From Raffaelea ambrosiae (lineage: Eukaryota > Ascomycota > Sordariomycetes > Ophiostomatales > Ophiostomataceae), in contig PCDI01000001.1 in NCBI GenBank assembly GCA_002778195.1, positions 2,420,453 to 2,484,452 on the forward strand: 64,000 nt of DNA, in the 5' to 3' direction. A program made the translations under genes and the position numbers. Positions 1 through 11,346 of the stretch are shown here, piece by piece; the stretch's first letter is position 1; every line of letters starts with the position of its first letter. Below the pieces are notes generated by a model, which did no database searches, had not been told where the DNA came from, and saw only the letters and a list, made by a program, of their open reading frames with translations.

Positions 1-43
1 GTCCTCTTCGTCTGCGTCCTCTTCGTCTGCGTCCTCTTCGTCT
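1..43. repeat. 15-bp tandem repeat at the window edge
   Basis: The unit gtcctcttcgtctgc occurs almost three times from the first base, so the array probably continues outside the window. No reading frame around it resembles a known protein. It could be the end of a coding repeat or a non-coding minisatellite. Confidence 0.8.
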
Positions 44-778
44 GTACTCATAGTCCGTCCGTCTGTGCGGCCAACCCCTCAGCAATTGCCATGAGTTGGC
101 TTACTCGTACTTGCACAGTCTCTCATATGAGTACTTCAATATGCGCAGTACTGTCGCCGCAGAAATGCGTCTGGTATGTGAGATGCCATGTACTTGGTCT
201 CTCCAGCCATGCACATCATCAGTCTAAGGTTATGCCGGTTGCAAATCTAACTAATCACTCTTTGCCTCGCTAGATAGAGTTTACCACGTATCGTGCTCGT
301 AGGATGGTCTGTCTTACACATACATAGTATTCTTTGTGCATGTACCCTGTAGCCCGCCCTGTGTAAGCGGAGTCTCTCTTCGCCCCCATCGTCCACGTCG
401 CCCGGGCTGTGAGTGAGGCTTTTACACTGGCGGACGCCTACCAGCTCGTGGTCACCAAGCACTACTACCCGTCCCTCTCCGACTCCACACCCCCTTCATG
501 AGTCCACAGCCGTGTTGCCCTGTCTTATTATTACTATGTACGTTGACCCGAGCGACGTTCTCGAGCGATCTTGGCTTGGGTGTCTATTGCGGGCTCGTCG
601 GTCGCCGAGTGACCTCTCTCCAGAGCTGATGTTCAACGGTTGTTTGCTGGCGGAGCCATGCCCGAGCTCTCATTGCACATAACTAGAACAACTGTTCTTC
701 CCCTGACTTCTCTGCATCTCACATCTTCCCCGGCCATGCTCGCCTGAAACAAGCTCTATTCATCAGTATTATCCAGAC

Positions 779-825
779 TACGAGTACGAGTACACTACTA
801 TCCAAGACAAGACAACCTACGAGTA
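779..825. repeat. Cluster of TACGAGTA octamers
   Basis: TACGAGTA occurs at 779-786, overlapping at 785-792, and again at 818-825. Further intergenic copies on either strand are at 102, 1102, 1481, 17277, 17559, 18234, 35054, 35221, 37462 and 42815. This is a hand count. Most copies extend to TACGAGTAC or its complement. The function is unknown; it may be a dispersed regulatory or structural motif. Confidence 0.6.
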
Positions 826-2760
826 AGCCCATCCCATCCAGACCGCTGTCAGGGTCTGTCACGCGGCCCTGCCACACTAATTTCCTGGTGGTCTGCAGCT
901 CTTCTCCGAGAACGCCTGTTTCGAGGCAGCCACTACGAGCGTTCGAACATGGCCCGTCCACCCCTGCTAGCTCCCCCTGCCTGACAAGCCTCTTCGCCCA
1001 CGACGTGCGTTGCGTCGTGCCTTGGGGCTCTGCCAGTCCCGTCTCCGCCTCAACCCTCAACAGCCAGCCAGCCGACGCCACTAGTTCGCACGCGTAGATA
1101 CTACGAGTACAAAGTAACTATTATGGGCAAGATACTATCTACATGCGAGCTCGCCGTGGGATCCCACGTCCACTACCACCCCATCCAGCCCGTCCAACCC
1201 CCATGTCGCAGGCCAATCCGCTTCTTGCCTCCCCTCCCTCCCCCCTATCGTAGAATCCCTCCCGGTTTTTTTCTGGGCCTGTCTGGTCCATTACGGGAGA
1301 AGGTGAGGATCACCCGTATACCCACAAGGCGCACACGCCCACCACCACCACCACCACCGCGACGGCGACGGCGACCACCAAGATGTGAGATGCTGTCGTT
1401 GCTGCAAAAGAAAGGCATGAAGCAGGGTGAGATGGTCCCATAAGACACATAAGATGCATACGGCACCAATGATACTTGCATACGAGTACCTACATGGGTG
1501 TTAGGCACTCTCCACTGCCATCCCCAACGGCGGCGAGCTGAAAAATAAAAATAAAGAAGAGGAAGAGAAAACAGTTTTAAAAAAAGAAAAAAGAAAAAAA
1601 GAAAAAAAGAAAAAGAAACGATGCGGACCCGTTGCCCGTTCTCAGCCTTCCACACACAAAACGCACTCTTCCTCACTCTCGTTAGTTATGTTCTAAAGCC
1701 TTTTCTCTCTTTTTCCTTCCAACCTCAACCCTACATACGGATACTGCGCGCGCCTTCCTGTCTTGCCCTGGCCGATCGCTCCTTCCTTTTTGGATACGTT
1801 CTCCTGCCTGTGCGGCCTTTGCTTCCCTTTTGCTGCTGCTTGTGCAACCTCGGAAAGCGCACAGAAACAGTCGACTTTTCTGCCTGCTCCTGCTGTTTCT
1901 GCGTCCCCTCCCCTACGCAACGCAGCTTGGTGTCGTCATAACAGCCTCACACCGCCCAAGATATCGCCGACAGCCGGCTGCCGACAGGCAAAATAGAGGT
2001 CAAAAAGAACACAACAATAGGACAAACAGGGCGGAAAGCGAGACGCGAAACGCGTGCTCGAGCAGCGAGGAAAGGAACCAGCACCGCAACCCACTGAAAA
2101 GACTACGTAAATCTTCCGCCTGCCGAAAACACCAGAGCCTGCTTTTTTTATAAAAAAAAGGAACCCTTTTACGCCCTTTTTTTTGGGCAGGAGCCAACAT
2201 CGCAGCCCAGCCGAGCAACCAAGCAATTCAGGAAACCAGGCACTCCTCCAACCCGATCACAACCTCAACCGCATGGGACACGACCGCATGTTGGGTCCTG
2301 CTTCTTTTTAGCTGTCCTGTCTCTGCTGCTGCTGCTGCTGCTATTGCCTCCCCTCCCCTCCACACTTCCTCGCCCTTTGTCTCATCCTCGTCCGCGCTTG
2401 AGCAGCCGCTTTTCTTGTTGCTATCTATACATTGGGCTCTCGTGCCTGTCGAACAGCACCCCTTTGTACCCTCCCCTCCCCTTGCCTGGCGGCTCCCAAT
2501 TTGGCGCACAGAGCAATTGCCCGCACAGCAGGCCCGCCAGACCAGGAACCGAGCCGCCGTGATAGCACGGGGACGAAATAGCCGGGCCGGGACAGCCGAG
2601 GCGGCTGTCTCTTTTGGGTGTCTTTCCTGTCTTTCTTGTCTCTACTCAGCCTTGGACAGGCTGGGACCGTGTGCCGACATTAAACCACCCACCACCACCA
2701 CTACCACGCCGCGACTGTGAGACACGCCCACTTTGAGCCTCCACGGGTCTCGAACCACTC

Positions 2761-2796
2761 GTCTCGTGCGTCTCGTGCGTCTCGTGCGTCTCGTGC
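2761..2796. repeat. 9-bp tandem repeat, four copies
   Basis: The unit gtctcgtgc is repeated four times without interruption, inside the pyrimidine-rich region upstream of the C2H2 gene. It is non-coding as far as I can tell. Confidence 0.9.
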
Positions 2797-3356
2797 ATGC
2801 TGGTGCCCGCGTCGACGCACCCGCAACCCTGTCGCCACCCACGCGCTTCGCCGCATTGAACAAGCTGTCTTGGCCAACCTTGGGCCTGGGAAGCAAGGGA
2901 AAACAAGCTTGGCTGTGCTTGATATCCTTGATATCGACACCCTGGGAGCTCGGTGGTCTGCGGCTCACCACCCTTGGTCCTCTGCTCGCCGGTCTGCACC
3001 CGCAGGACGTCCACACCCTCGACACCCTTGACCAGTCTCGACCCAGCCAGTCGTCCTCTCTTGAGATCTCTTGTCTCTTCCCCCCTGTCATCTTCCTCCC
3101 CGACGTCCATCTGCCTCCCCCCCTTGTCCTTCCCGTCCCTCCTCGTCTCCTCTGTCCATCCCACTCTGGCTGTACCTCCCTGGCGTCTGTGCCCACGTCC
3201 CCATTCCCAGCTTGCCTCCTCTTCCTCCATGGCGATCTAGCGTGAGTGACCACTATCGCCCCGTGCCTCACTTCTTCCCGTATATACCCTACCCCCCTTC
3301 TCCTGTCTCGCCTCCTCTCTCCCAACCGAGCAAGCAAGACACAGGCCGTACCCGCT

Positions 3357-6209
3357 ATGAATTCGGTAGAATCCAGCCGCAGCAACGAAACCCTTGCTGC
3401 TGCCGCCTACGGCTCTTCTGGCTACTACGACCCCGACGATGTCTTGCCGCCTGCCAGCCCGTCATTACAAGCCGTGACTCTCCAACTACGCCGCTCGCCC
3501 ACCACGCCGCCTCCGAAAGTGACTGAAGTTAGTCGTCTCTCTTTCTCTTCTTCACGTCCTTCCAGTCCTTCCAAGCCCTCCGGTCCTGCGCGTGCTTCCC
3601 GTTCTGCTCGCCATTCTAACCGTCGAAAGGTCAAACCCTCTCACGCGGATGGTGTACTAGTGCGTTTCTTGGCCAACGGGGCCTACTCTGACGTCGCTGA
3701 CGAGGCCACCAATCACCCGCTGGCCTGCAGCGAAGACGAGGACGAAGACGAGTGCAGCCCCGAGCCCCCGGACATCCCCGCCACCAAGGTCGCAGGCCCT
3801 GGGACATCATCATCGTTGTCGTCGTCAACGGCGGCACGGGAACGGCAGCAGCACCAACAGAAGCAGCAGCAAGAGGAGGCGGTGGTAGATGACGACCAGT
3901 GGGCACATGAGCTGCTGCAATACCCGGAAACGCTCTCCAGACTGCCGCATGAGACGCTTGTTCACCGCCAGCCACCCTCGGCAGGTACACCACCCACAAC
4001 AGCAGCTGTGGCAGCTGCAACAGCACAAAAGCCGCAATCCCAACGGCACCTGCCAGATCCGCAGCCGCAGCAGGACCGTAGCTCCCTGAGCCCTCGTCTA
4101 CCTCCGCCACGCCTTGCCGACCAGGACGGCATGTCTCTGGACTTCAGCCTGCCTCCCGTCCACCACCAGTCGTTGCCAAACGGCGCCAGTGGCGGGGGCA
4201 GCAACGGCAGCTCCAATGTCAATGTCTTTGCCAGCATGGCCCAGGTGGCCAGGGATGCCCTGGCCGCTACCGAGAGCAGTCAGCCAAAGCAGGAGTCGTC
4301 CGCAAGCCTCGACAGCCACGACCCCATGGCCCTGGACCCGCGGCTTGACCATCGCCAACAGCAGAAGCAGCAACAGCTGCCGTCTATCGACACAATGACA
4401 CGCGGGGAGAATGCGCCCCGAACAGCTGGCCCCAGTGCGCTGAAGCTCAAGTCTATGGCCCTCGGCGCCCTTGGTCTGGACGACGGCCGCAAGTCACCGA
4501 GCTCCGAACGACCCGCCATCCGTCAAGGACCGTACACCTCTGTGGAGGCCGACTGCAAGCAGGCAATGACAGTTTCCTCCGAGGCAACGTATACGATGCC
4601 CACGCCCGCTTCTGTGTGCACGCCCCGAGACATCCTCAATTCGGCCGCCTCCACACCGGCTGCAGCAGCAGCTGGACCAGGCCGCGATGAACGACTCGTC
4701 GTCAGCGTCAACGCCATGTCCGCTTCCCTGGTAAGCCCGTCTGCGTCCATCCAATCGCCCAACGACTACGCGTCCATGTACAGCCCCCAGGCTGGCTCCA
4801 GCACTACGTCGCCGCGTCTACAGCAGCAGGGCCAAACCCAGACCTTCTCGCCGCGCAGCCGAAGCAGTAGCCAGGCCGACCCTCACTATCAGGCACGGCC
4901 ATCTGCTGGGTCCACCACCGCCTTGCCGCGGCAGCCTCTGCCACCAATCCAGCAGTATGGCTCGCCGCCGACACGTGTCCGCTCCGACTCTGTCAACGGG
5001 CCTCAGACCATCCTGCCATCCTTCCGCGAGATCGCCAACATTGGCTCTCTGCCCGAGCCCGCCCTGAATCCTCGTCCGAGCATCGCCTCCGCGTCGGCCT
5101 TGTCTTCCTTCTCCCACCCATCGCCCAGTGGCCCTGGTGGCCCTGGTGGTGGTCCTGGAAGCTTGTCGCGTCCGCGCCTTCCCTCGCTCTCCCGCCACCA
5201 GTCCTCGCCGCCGCCCATTTCGCCTGATGACATGTACCGTCGCGGTGACATGGCCTCTCCCACCAGCACCAGCAGCCTCAGCACAGGCGGACCGTCCCCG
5301 TTCTATTTCTCGCCCATCAGTGCCGGCGGGAGCAGCATCAGCAGTACCGGCAACAGTGCCTACGCGATCGGGGATAGACGTCCAACTGAGTACAGCATCA
5401 GCAGTGCACCCAGCACGTCTAGCGGCGGCGGCGGCGGGATGATGAGCGTGCCGCAGTTGCCGGTGCCCCAACCACTGGGAGCCTCCTCAGCACGAGCCGC
5501 CCTGGCCCCTGCAGGCTGCAGTAGTGTGCGGTCGGCCTCAGTTGCTTCGTCCGTGGCCTCACGGGGGAGCGTCGGCGCTGGTGTGGTTCTCTCTTCCGTT
5601 GGCAATGGCGGCCAGCCAGGCATGGCCAACAGCAACAGCCGGCTTCCCCCTATCAGTAGTGGCAGCACTCATATTCCGGCGGATCATCACCGTCATCAAC
5701 ACCCAGCCCTGGCGGCCGCTTCTAATGCTACGCCAATCCACAAAGGACTTACCTTGATGACACCGTCACAGGGTGCCAGATCCGGATCTGGAGCAGCAGG
5801 GTCGGCAGCAGCCGGCGCGGGCGCCGCACAAGGCCAAGCCTTTATCTGCAAAGTGCCCGGCTGCACGGCACAGCCTTTCCAGACACAGTATCTGCTCAAC
5901 TCGCATGCTAATGTGCACTCGTCCTCACGACCGCACTATTGCCCGGTCGCAGGGTGCCCTCGCAGTGTGACTGGTAGGGGCTTCAAGCGCAAGAACGAGA
6001 TGAAACGCCACGGTCTCGTTCATGACTCGCCGGGCTATGTGTGCCCCTTCTGCCCCGAGCGTGAACACCGCTATCCGCGACCGGACAACTTGCAGCGCCA
6101 TGTCAAAGTCCACCACAAGGACAAGAGCAAGGACGACCCGCAGCTGCGCGATGTGCTCTCACAGCGTCCAGAAGGACCCAGCCGCGGGCGGCGGCGTCGG
6201 CTTATCTAG
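3357..6209 (+). CDS. C2H2 zinc-finger transcription factor
   Basis: This single exon encodes about 950 residues from the ATG at 3357. The frame stays open further upstream, but without an ATG, so 3357 is the best start. Residues 1 to about 820 are low complexity, rich in Ser, Pro, Gln and Gly, with an acidic EDEDEDE patch and many SPR or SPS motifs. Three C2H2 fingers follow at about residues 828-921: C-x4-C...H-x3-H beginning CKVPGC, a second beginning CPVAGC, and a third beginning CPFC with HVKVH. The protein ends in a basic RGRRRRLI tail that could help nuclear import. The architecture (long disordered N-terminus, terminal fingers) is common in Pezizomycotina. I cannot name the orthologue or target genes. 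An upstream non-coding exon is possible. Confidence 0.9.
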   Translation: MNSVESSRSNETLAAAAYGSSGYYDPDDVLPPASPSLQAVTLQLRRSPTTPPPKVTEVSRLSFSSSRPSSPSKPSGPARASRSARHSNRRKVKPSHADGVLVRFLANGAYSDVADEATNHPLACSEDEDEDECSPEPPDIPATKVAGPGTSSSLSSSTAARERQQHQQKQQQEEAVVDDDQWAHELLQYPETLSRLPHETLVHRQPPSAGTPPTTAAVAAATAQKPQSQRHLPDPQPQQDRSSLSPRLPPPRLADQDGMSLDFSLPPVHHQSLPNGASGGGSNGSSNVNVFASMAQVARDALAATESSQPKQESSASLDSHDPMALDPRLDHRQQQKQQQLPSIDTMTRGENAPRTAGPSALKLKSMALGALGLDDGRKSPSSERPAIRQGPYTSVEADCKQAMTVSSEATYTMPTPASVCTPRDILNSAASTPAAAAAGPGRDERLVVSVNAMSASLVSPSASIQSPNDYASMYSPQAGSSTTSPRLQQQGQTQTFSPRSRSSSQADPHYQARPSAGSTTALPRQPLPPIQQYGSPPTRVRSDSVNGPQTILPSFREIANIGSLPEPALNPRPSIASASALSSFSHPSPSGPGGPGGGPGSLSRPRLPSLSRHQSSPPPISPDDMYRRGDMASPTSTSSLSTGGPSPFYFSPISAGGSSISSTGNSAYAIGDRRPTEYSISSAPSTSSGGGGGMMSVPQLPVPQPLGASSARAALAPAGCSSVRSASVASSVASRGSVGAGVVLSSVGNGGQPGMANSNSRLPPISSGSTHIPADHHRHQHPALAAASNATPIHKGLTLMTPSQGARSGSGAAGSAAAGAGAAQGQAFICKVPGCTAQPFQTQYLLNSHANVHSSSRPHYCPVAGCPRSVTGRGFKRKNEMKRHGLVHDSPGYVCPFCPEREHRYPRPDNLQRHVKVHHKDKSKDDPQLRDVLSQRPEGPSRGRRRRLI

Positions 6210-7389
6210 AGGAACTCGGCGGATAAATTCCCGGCAGTCTCTGGTCGATGACCAACGGTTTACACGGTTTACGATTTGCAGTTAAAATTCGCCCCTGCTT
6301 TGTGGAGATCCCAACATTTAAGACTTTTCGACGCTCTTTTTTGTCTCCCCCCCCCTCTCTCTCTCTTCACGCTTTATACATCATTCACGGCAGCGATTTG
6401 TTCTTTTTTTTTTTTGTCTGAATTCATGGTTCTCATGTCTGTTCATTTCCTTATTCTTTGCATTTCTTTGGTTGATGCCATTCATGCCATTCATGCTGCT
6501 CATGCTACGACACATACCCTTTTGACTTTGTCCAGTTAATTTTGCTTTTTTTTCTTGTCCATTTTTGGGGGGAGGTATGTACATACTACCCAGGAACGGA
6601 AGGAGCAACCCACACATGCGACTTTCGTGTCGCGGGATAACTTCCGTGTTCTTCTGTTTCCCTTCTTTCTGTCTATTTTTTTTCTTTTCCTCTCTTTTTT
6701 TCTTTTTTTTTTTTTGATACCGGAACGGACATGAGATTCATGGGTTTTTTTTCCTTTTTTTTTGCTATTTTTTTCCACGCATAATCACGATTTCCCATTT
6801 TCTCTTTGCCCTTGGAAGGAACATGGCTTGAGAATTTTCTCATTGCTTCCACGTATGTATACCACATCTATACAAAGGGATAACTGAAGGGTTGTTTGGG
6901 GCGGTGACATATGGAACATAGCAAAAGGGAAGGTACTGATCCCAAGGAAAGAGTGGAAGGCGTTCCAATGGGTGGGGGGCACTGGAGCTGAGGTTTGGGT
7001 TTTCTCATCGGCTTTCGTCGACCTCTGTCGAGATATATATCCCACCAAGACTCGTATAAATGCGGCATTCGAGCGAAGCGATGGGCAAAGCTGGGGACAA
7101 CACATATCTGGGTGTGTGTATACGAGGTCTATCAGGGAACTCGTTTGGCTGAAAATTTAAAAAAAAAGGTCAAATTCAACATTTCTATGACAAGCATTAG
7201 CGTGGGGTTAAAAAGTTAAAAAGTAAAACAAAACAAAAGTGACCAAATAAAATCAAATAAAAAAGCAGGCAAAACACAGAAATCCACAGAAAGAAAGGAA
7301 GCGTGTTTATCATGGTCTATGTGTCTCTGAATATACATAAACATAGATAGATGTTCTCATATATTTGTATATGTTCGTCTGCTATAGTT
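6210..7389. other. Convergent 3' flank, T-rich
   Basis: This is the region between the stop codons of the C2H2 gene (+) and palB (-). It contains long T and T/C tracts at about 6340-6420 and 6660-6780, and A-rich sequence at about 7150-7290, probably the two 3' untranslated regions. I see no gene. Confidence 0.6.
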
Positions 7390-10300
7390 TCATGCCTCCC
7401 ACGGGCCGGCCTGTACCCGGTCCGTGCTCAGAATGTCTACCTGGATGCCTACGTTCGCCAGCGGCCGCCCGTTGTGCGCCTCCACCACAATCCGGAACTG
7501 CGGCTCGGAAGCAACAACACCGCCGCCGCTGCTGCCGCCGCCACCGCCACCACCACTCCGTCCGGCCAGGTAGGCCGATGCACGGCCCAGGCTCACTTCT
7601 TCTGTCCGCAGACCCGCTACCGTCATGTCCTGGAACTGGCCCTGGCCCGTCGCCGCCAAAACTTCTCGGTGGCCGCCTCGACTGCTGCTGCTCCTGCTGT
7701 GGCTGCCGCCGCCACCGCCACCGCCACCACCTCCCCCGACACCAACGGCACCACCGCTGCTGCCGTGAACACCGGCGGGGCCCGAGGGAGAAATCCTCTC
7801 TACAGATACACGCACAGCGGTCGTGCTGGCCGCGGCTGCAGCGGCCGCCGTCGCGGTATACACTGTCCGTGCACGTCGTTCCACGGCCTGCACCACCAGA
7901 CTAATGCGAGTATTGAGCCTTGCGGCCAGCACGGTCGTCCGCCGCAACCCTTCATTCTCATCGTAGTTTGCGGCGGCCCCGCCGTCATCAAAGTCCAGCA
8001 TCAGCGGTTCGAGGGATGTCCGGAACTTGCCCGCATCCTCGGCCGGGATCGGCTGCAGCTCAATGGGCACAGCCGCATGCACCTGCAGTGTGAACTTGGT
8101 GTGCTGTCCGCGCTCAAACGTCGATGCCACAATCGTATACGTGCCGGCCTCGACCACGCCCGTGCCAAAGCCAGCACTTCCACTGCCGTTGCCGCTGCTG
8201 ACGCTGCCCGACGCAGATGACACAGATGACACAGACGATGGTGTCACACCGCCTGACAATGAAGGCATGCGCGGTGTCACGGCAGCCAGTGCGCAACCAC
8301 GCTGGTACTCGCCCGACGACACCACCAGATCACGCACGGCAAGCGAGGCCACACGGTGCCCGCGCGCCCACACCAGGTCCACGCGCACAGGCACGTCGTC
8401 GGCCTCGGCACACAGCAGTAGCGTCAGTGGTGTAGCCGCCGGGAGTGTCAGTGCATATTGCGGGTTGCACACAAACCCTGGTGAGGCAGGGCTCCCACCA
8501 GCCGTCGCCATGGACCAATCATCCGTCATTTCTTGTTGGTAGGTCAGCGGGTCCGATGCGGGTCCGACCTGCAGTGCGGCCACGGAGTAGAACGACAGAG
8601 TGAAGGAGTAGCTCGGTAGCGGCAGCTCTGACTGTGCAACGACCACCGTGTACGTCGTGCCCTTGTGTGCCTCAAAGTGAAGCAGGGCCTGCGGCGAGTC
8701 CACCAGGGGCACGCGGTGTATCCATCTCGGCCGGTCAGAAAGCTGGACGCGCTTGCCATCTGTGGCAAAGATGTACAGGGAGATGAAACCGGCTTGGCTG
8801 GAATTTGTGGTAGCCGCGGCAGCAGCAGCCTGACCACCGGTTTTAGAGCTAGAAGGTATTGGTAGTGGAAATGCGTCTAGTTCTGGTGCAGCTGGCAGGT
8901 CACTACTGGATGCCGAATGACGCTTGTTGCGCGTAATGGCAAGCTCGGCATCTTGGAAGTGCCGACTCAGGAGAATCCAGACCGGACCATCGGCAGTGGC
9001 CTGCATTGCATATTGCGGGTTGCAGGCAAAAGAGTGCGCCATCGCTTTTGAGGGAAGTACCCAGTTGAAGTGGTGGTCTTGCTGATGTTGGAATAGGGAT
9101 GGGTTCCAGTTCAGGTAGAGAGATTCATAGTACTGGATGACGTCTTCAAAGGCGATCCAGAATGTGCCTGTCATGGGGGTTCCGGCTGTGCTACCCGTTG
9201 GTGCAGGTGCTGACGCCGCCGTTGTGGACGATAAAAGCCCACTCCAGACCAGATCGTCACACCAAGGATTTTTGACCAGCATTTGGCGCACACCATTGTT
9301 GTCCTCTTTCAGGTCAAGAACAGCATAGTCATGTTCTGCAGCGAGCCCGAGAAGTGCCTCCTCGTCAGAAGACAGGCGACCAGTACCAAGAGTTATCATG
9401 ATGTCTCCCCTATCGTATGCCCCTTTGATTCGTTTCCAGACTCGGTCCAGGTCGGCCTCGTTGCTTTGAATAAATACCTGCTCGGGAATCCAGCCCGTCA
9501 AAACCCACAGGTCGGTGCCAGAGTTGCTCCCTGGGAAATCGTAGCCGCCATGGACCTTGAGGTACGCTTTCTCTAGCAGTGCAGGCCATATCATGAGCGG
9601 GTTTCGGCGGTCCACGACAAACAGTGTTCGCTGCGTTGATGCCGGCAAACGGTCGTCTACAATAACGCGTCGAAATGACCCATTGAAATACATCCTGAAA
9701 ATGTACTTGCCGTTCTCTGAGTAAACCGGCTGGCCCCTCGCGTGATCATATGGACTCATGATCTTGGATAACAGCACGGTCTGACCGCCAAGATTTGTTG
9801 CGTGATTGGATATGGCACATATGCTTGCCACGACTGAGCAATCTGTCGTGATGTCCTGCACGAGATCCGGCTCGAACTCGGCAAGCATATATTTGTCTGT
9901 GCGTGATAGTTCATCTGCCGAATTTTTTGGCGGCAGATTCTCGGCTAGGAGTTCATGCGGTCGTTTCCAGCCGGTGAAGATCTCCCGTTGCTGCGACGAC
10001 ATCGAAAACCTGGCATCATCTCTGCAGCCTGGTTAGTCCTCAGGGTTATGGTTCCAAAAAAGGGCCAATTAACAAAGCATAGGCAGAGTTCGTACTCATA
10101 TAAAGGCTCATCTGCAGACGGAAGCTTGAAGATATCTGCAGCTGGCTCGAATTCCCATGGAGGAAATACTGCCCCATTGAGTTTCGATGCCTTAAGAAGG
10201 ATGATCTGCTCTTTCTTGGGCAGTTCCCGGGTCTGTACGGGCACAGGGGAACTTCCCACTGGACTTCTTGATGTCTTGGAGCGTGGGGCGGGCTTCTTTG

Positions 10301-10620
10301 CACTTGTAGATACCGAGGATGCACTCCCAAGAGACAAAGACCCCAGTGCGGACTCCAGCGGCGGAGCCTTGCCCGTCTTGAGCTGCTCGCCATAAGCCAC
10401 AAGCTGGTCGCATTTTCGCCGTAGCCGAGCGCGCTCTGCCTGGGTCGACGCTTCCTTCAGAGCCTTCATGTACAGCTCGACAGCTGCAATGAGGTGATTC
10501 AGCGCAGCCTTGCCAGACGATCGGGCGATCAAGGACTCCTCCTCCTGGTGTCTGTCAGTGTCGGGTGAATGGGCCGGAGCAGCGGGAGAGGAGTGGACAG
10601 ACCTTGGCCTTGGCCTCCAT
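7390..10620 (-). CDS. palB: Calpain-like cysteine protease PalB/Rim13
   Basis: PalB is the protease of the fungal ambient-pH pathway proposed to cleave the transcription factor PacC/Rim101, acting with ESCRT-III and PalA. Three exons on the minus strand give 1032 residues: 10620-10603 (six codons, MEAKAK), 10544-10096 and 10021-7390. The introns are 58 and 74 nt and the total is in frame. Residues from about 7 to 80 look like the MIT domain expected at this end (AALNHLIAAVELYMKAL). The calpain core follows: Cys217 in TDCSVVAS, His386 in AEHDYAVLD and Asn407 in VKNPW, so the triad is intact. The C-terminal half contains the beta-rich calpain III-like domains and Gly/Ser low-complexity runs. 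The start is supported by the short MEAKAK exon with a good donor. The gene is head-to-head with het-C. Confidence 0.95.
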
Positions 10621-11346
10621 GGTAAAGCCTTTTTGACTGGATTGAGCTCTCTTCTGGAAGTCAAACACATCCAGTCCAAAGCTAAATCCCCAAAACCGCT
10701 TTGCGGTTGATCATACCATGCATGTCTGGTGAAGCTGGGATTAGAGAGTTGTGCCCCTCTGCGCTGATAAGTGAGGCTGGAAGGACGCTGGAACAAGGCA
10801 GACAGCGTCGATTTCTTATTGGATGCATGTCTTGTGTGGCTGAGCTGTATGAAGGCGAGAGGGCGCGCAGAGCGAGCGAGCTTTGTGGGCAGTGGATTAA
10901 AGCTGTCTTGGCAGTTTGGACGGGACAGAGACAAGACAGAGCATCACGAAGCTGTTCTCCTTGCTGGGCTGCCAGAACTGCAGCCTTTGCTGTCGTCTGC
11001 ACCTTCCTGCAGGGCCTGGTAGCACTTGCCTAAAGGATTCAGCCTCTTCGTTCTGCTCTGCAGCGATGGAAGGCGCGGCCAACAACCGGTGGCAGCGACT
11101 ACTGTAGGCCTGGTTTGGCGGGGGGGTTGGCGGCTACCACCGCAGAAAAGCCCACGTTTTCTTGCCCCCCCCCCTCCCCAGTCCAAAAACCAAGGCAGTT
11201 GGGGGCAGAATGGGCAGATGAGTAAGCTGAACAGATGTCTATGAGCTCATCCGGGTTGGCTGTGGTGCCAGCAGTCGAGGTGGAGGAAGCGCTAAAACTC
11301 CAGGCTCCAAAGTGCGGACATCGAGGACACCCTCCTGCAGCTGCTC
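10621..11346. promoter_or_regulatory. Shared palB / het-C upstream region
   Basis: About 725 bp separate the palB ATG (-) from the first in-frame ATG of het-C (+). One CTTGGC (complement GCCAAG, the PacC core) lies at 10907-10912, which is near chance frequency. A C run follows at about 11165. I looked here for a het-C signal-peptide exon and found none; the ATG at 11235 opens a frame that does not join the HET-C frame. Confidence 0.5.

Larger units (their letters stand above)
44..3356. other. Gene-free left flank and 5' region of the C2H2 gene
   Basis: No frame here shows a recognisable domain. The left half carries several TACGAGTA octamers (near 102, 779-792, 818, 1102 and 1481). An A/G-rich stretch lies at about 1540-1620. 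From about 2300 the plus strand becomes strongly C/T-rich, with a 9-bp repeat at 2761-2796, as is common in long fungal promoters and 5' leaders. The last several hundred bases probably hold the promoter and leader of the zinc-finger gene starting at 3357. Confidence 0.6.

Noticed and set aside
7365..8220. Open plus-strand frames of 179 and 289 codons opposite the 3' part of palB
   Set aside because: They overlap the well-supported PalB exon and show only biased composition.
10907..10912. GCCAAG core as a PacC site controlling palB
   Set aside because: A single 6-base match in about 725 bp is expected by chance, and palB is not generally known to need PacC.
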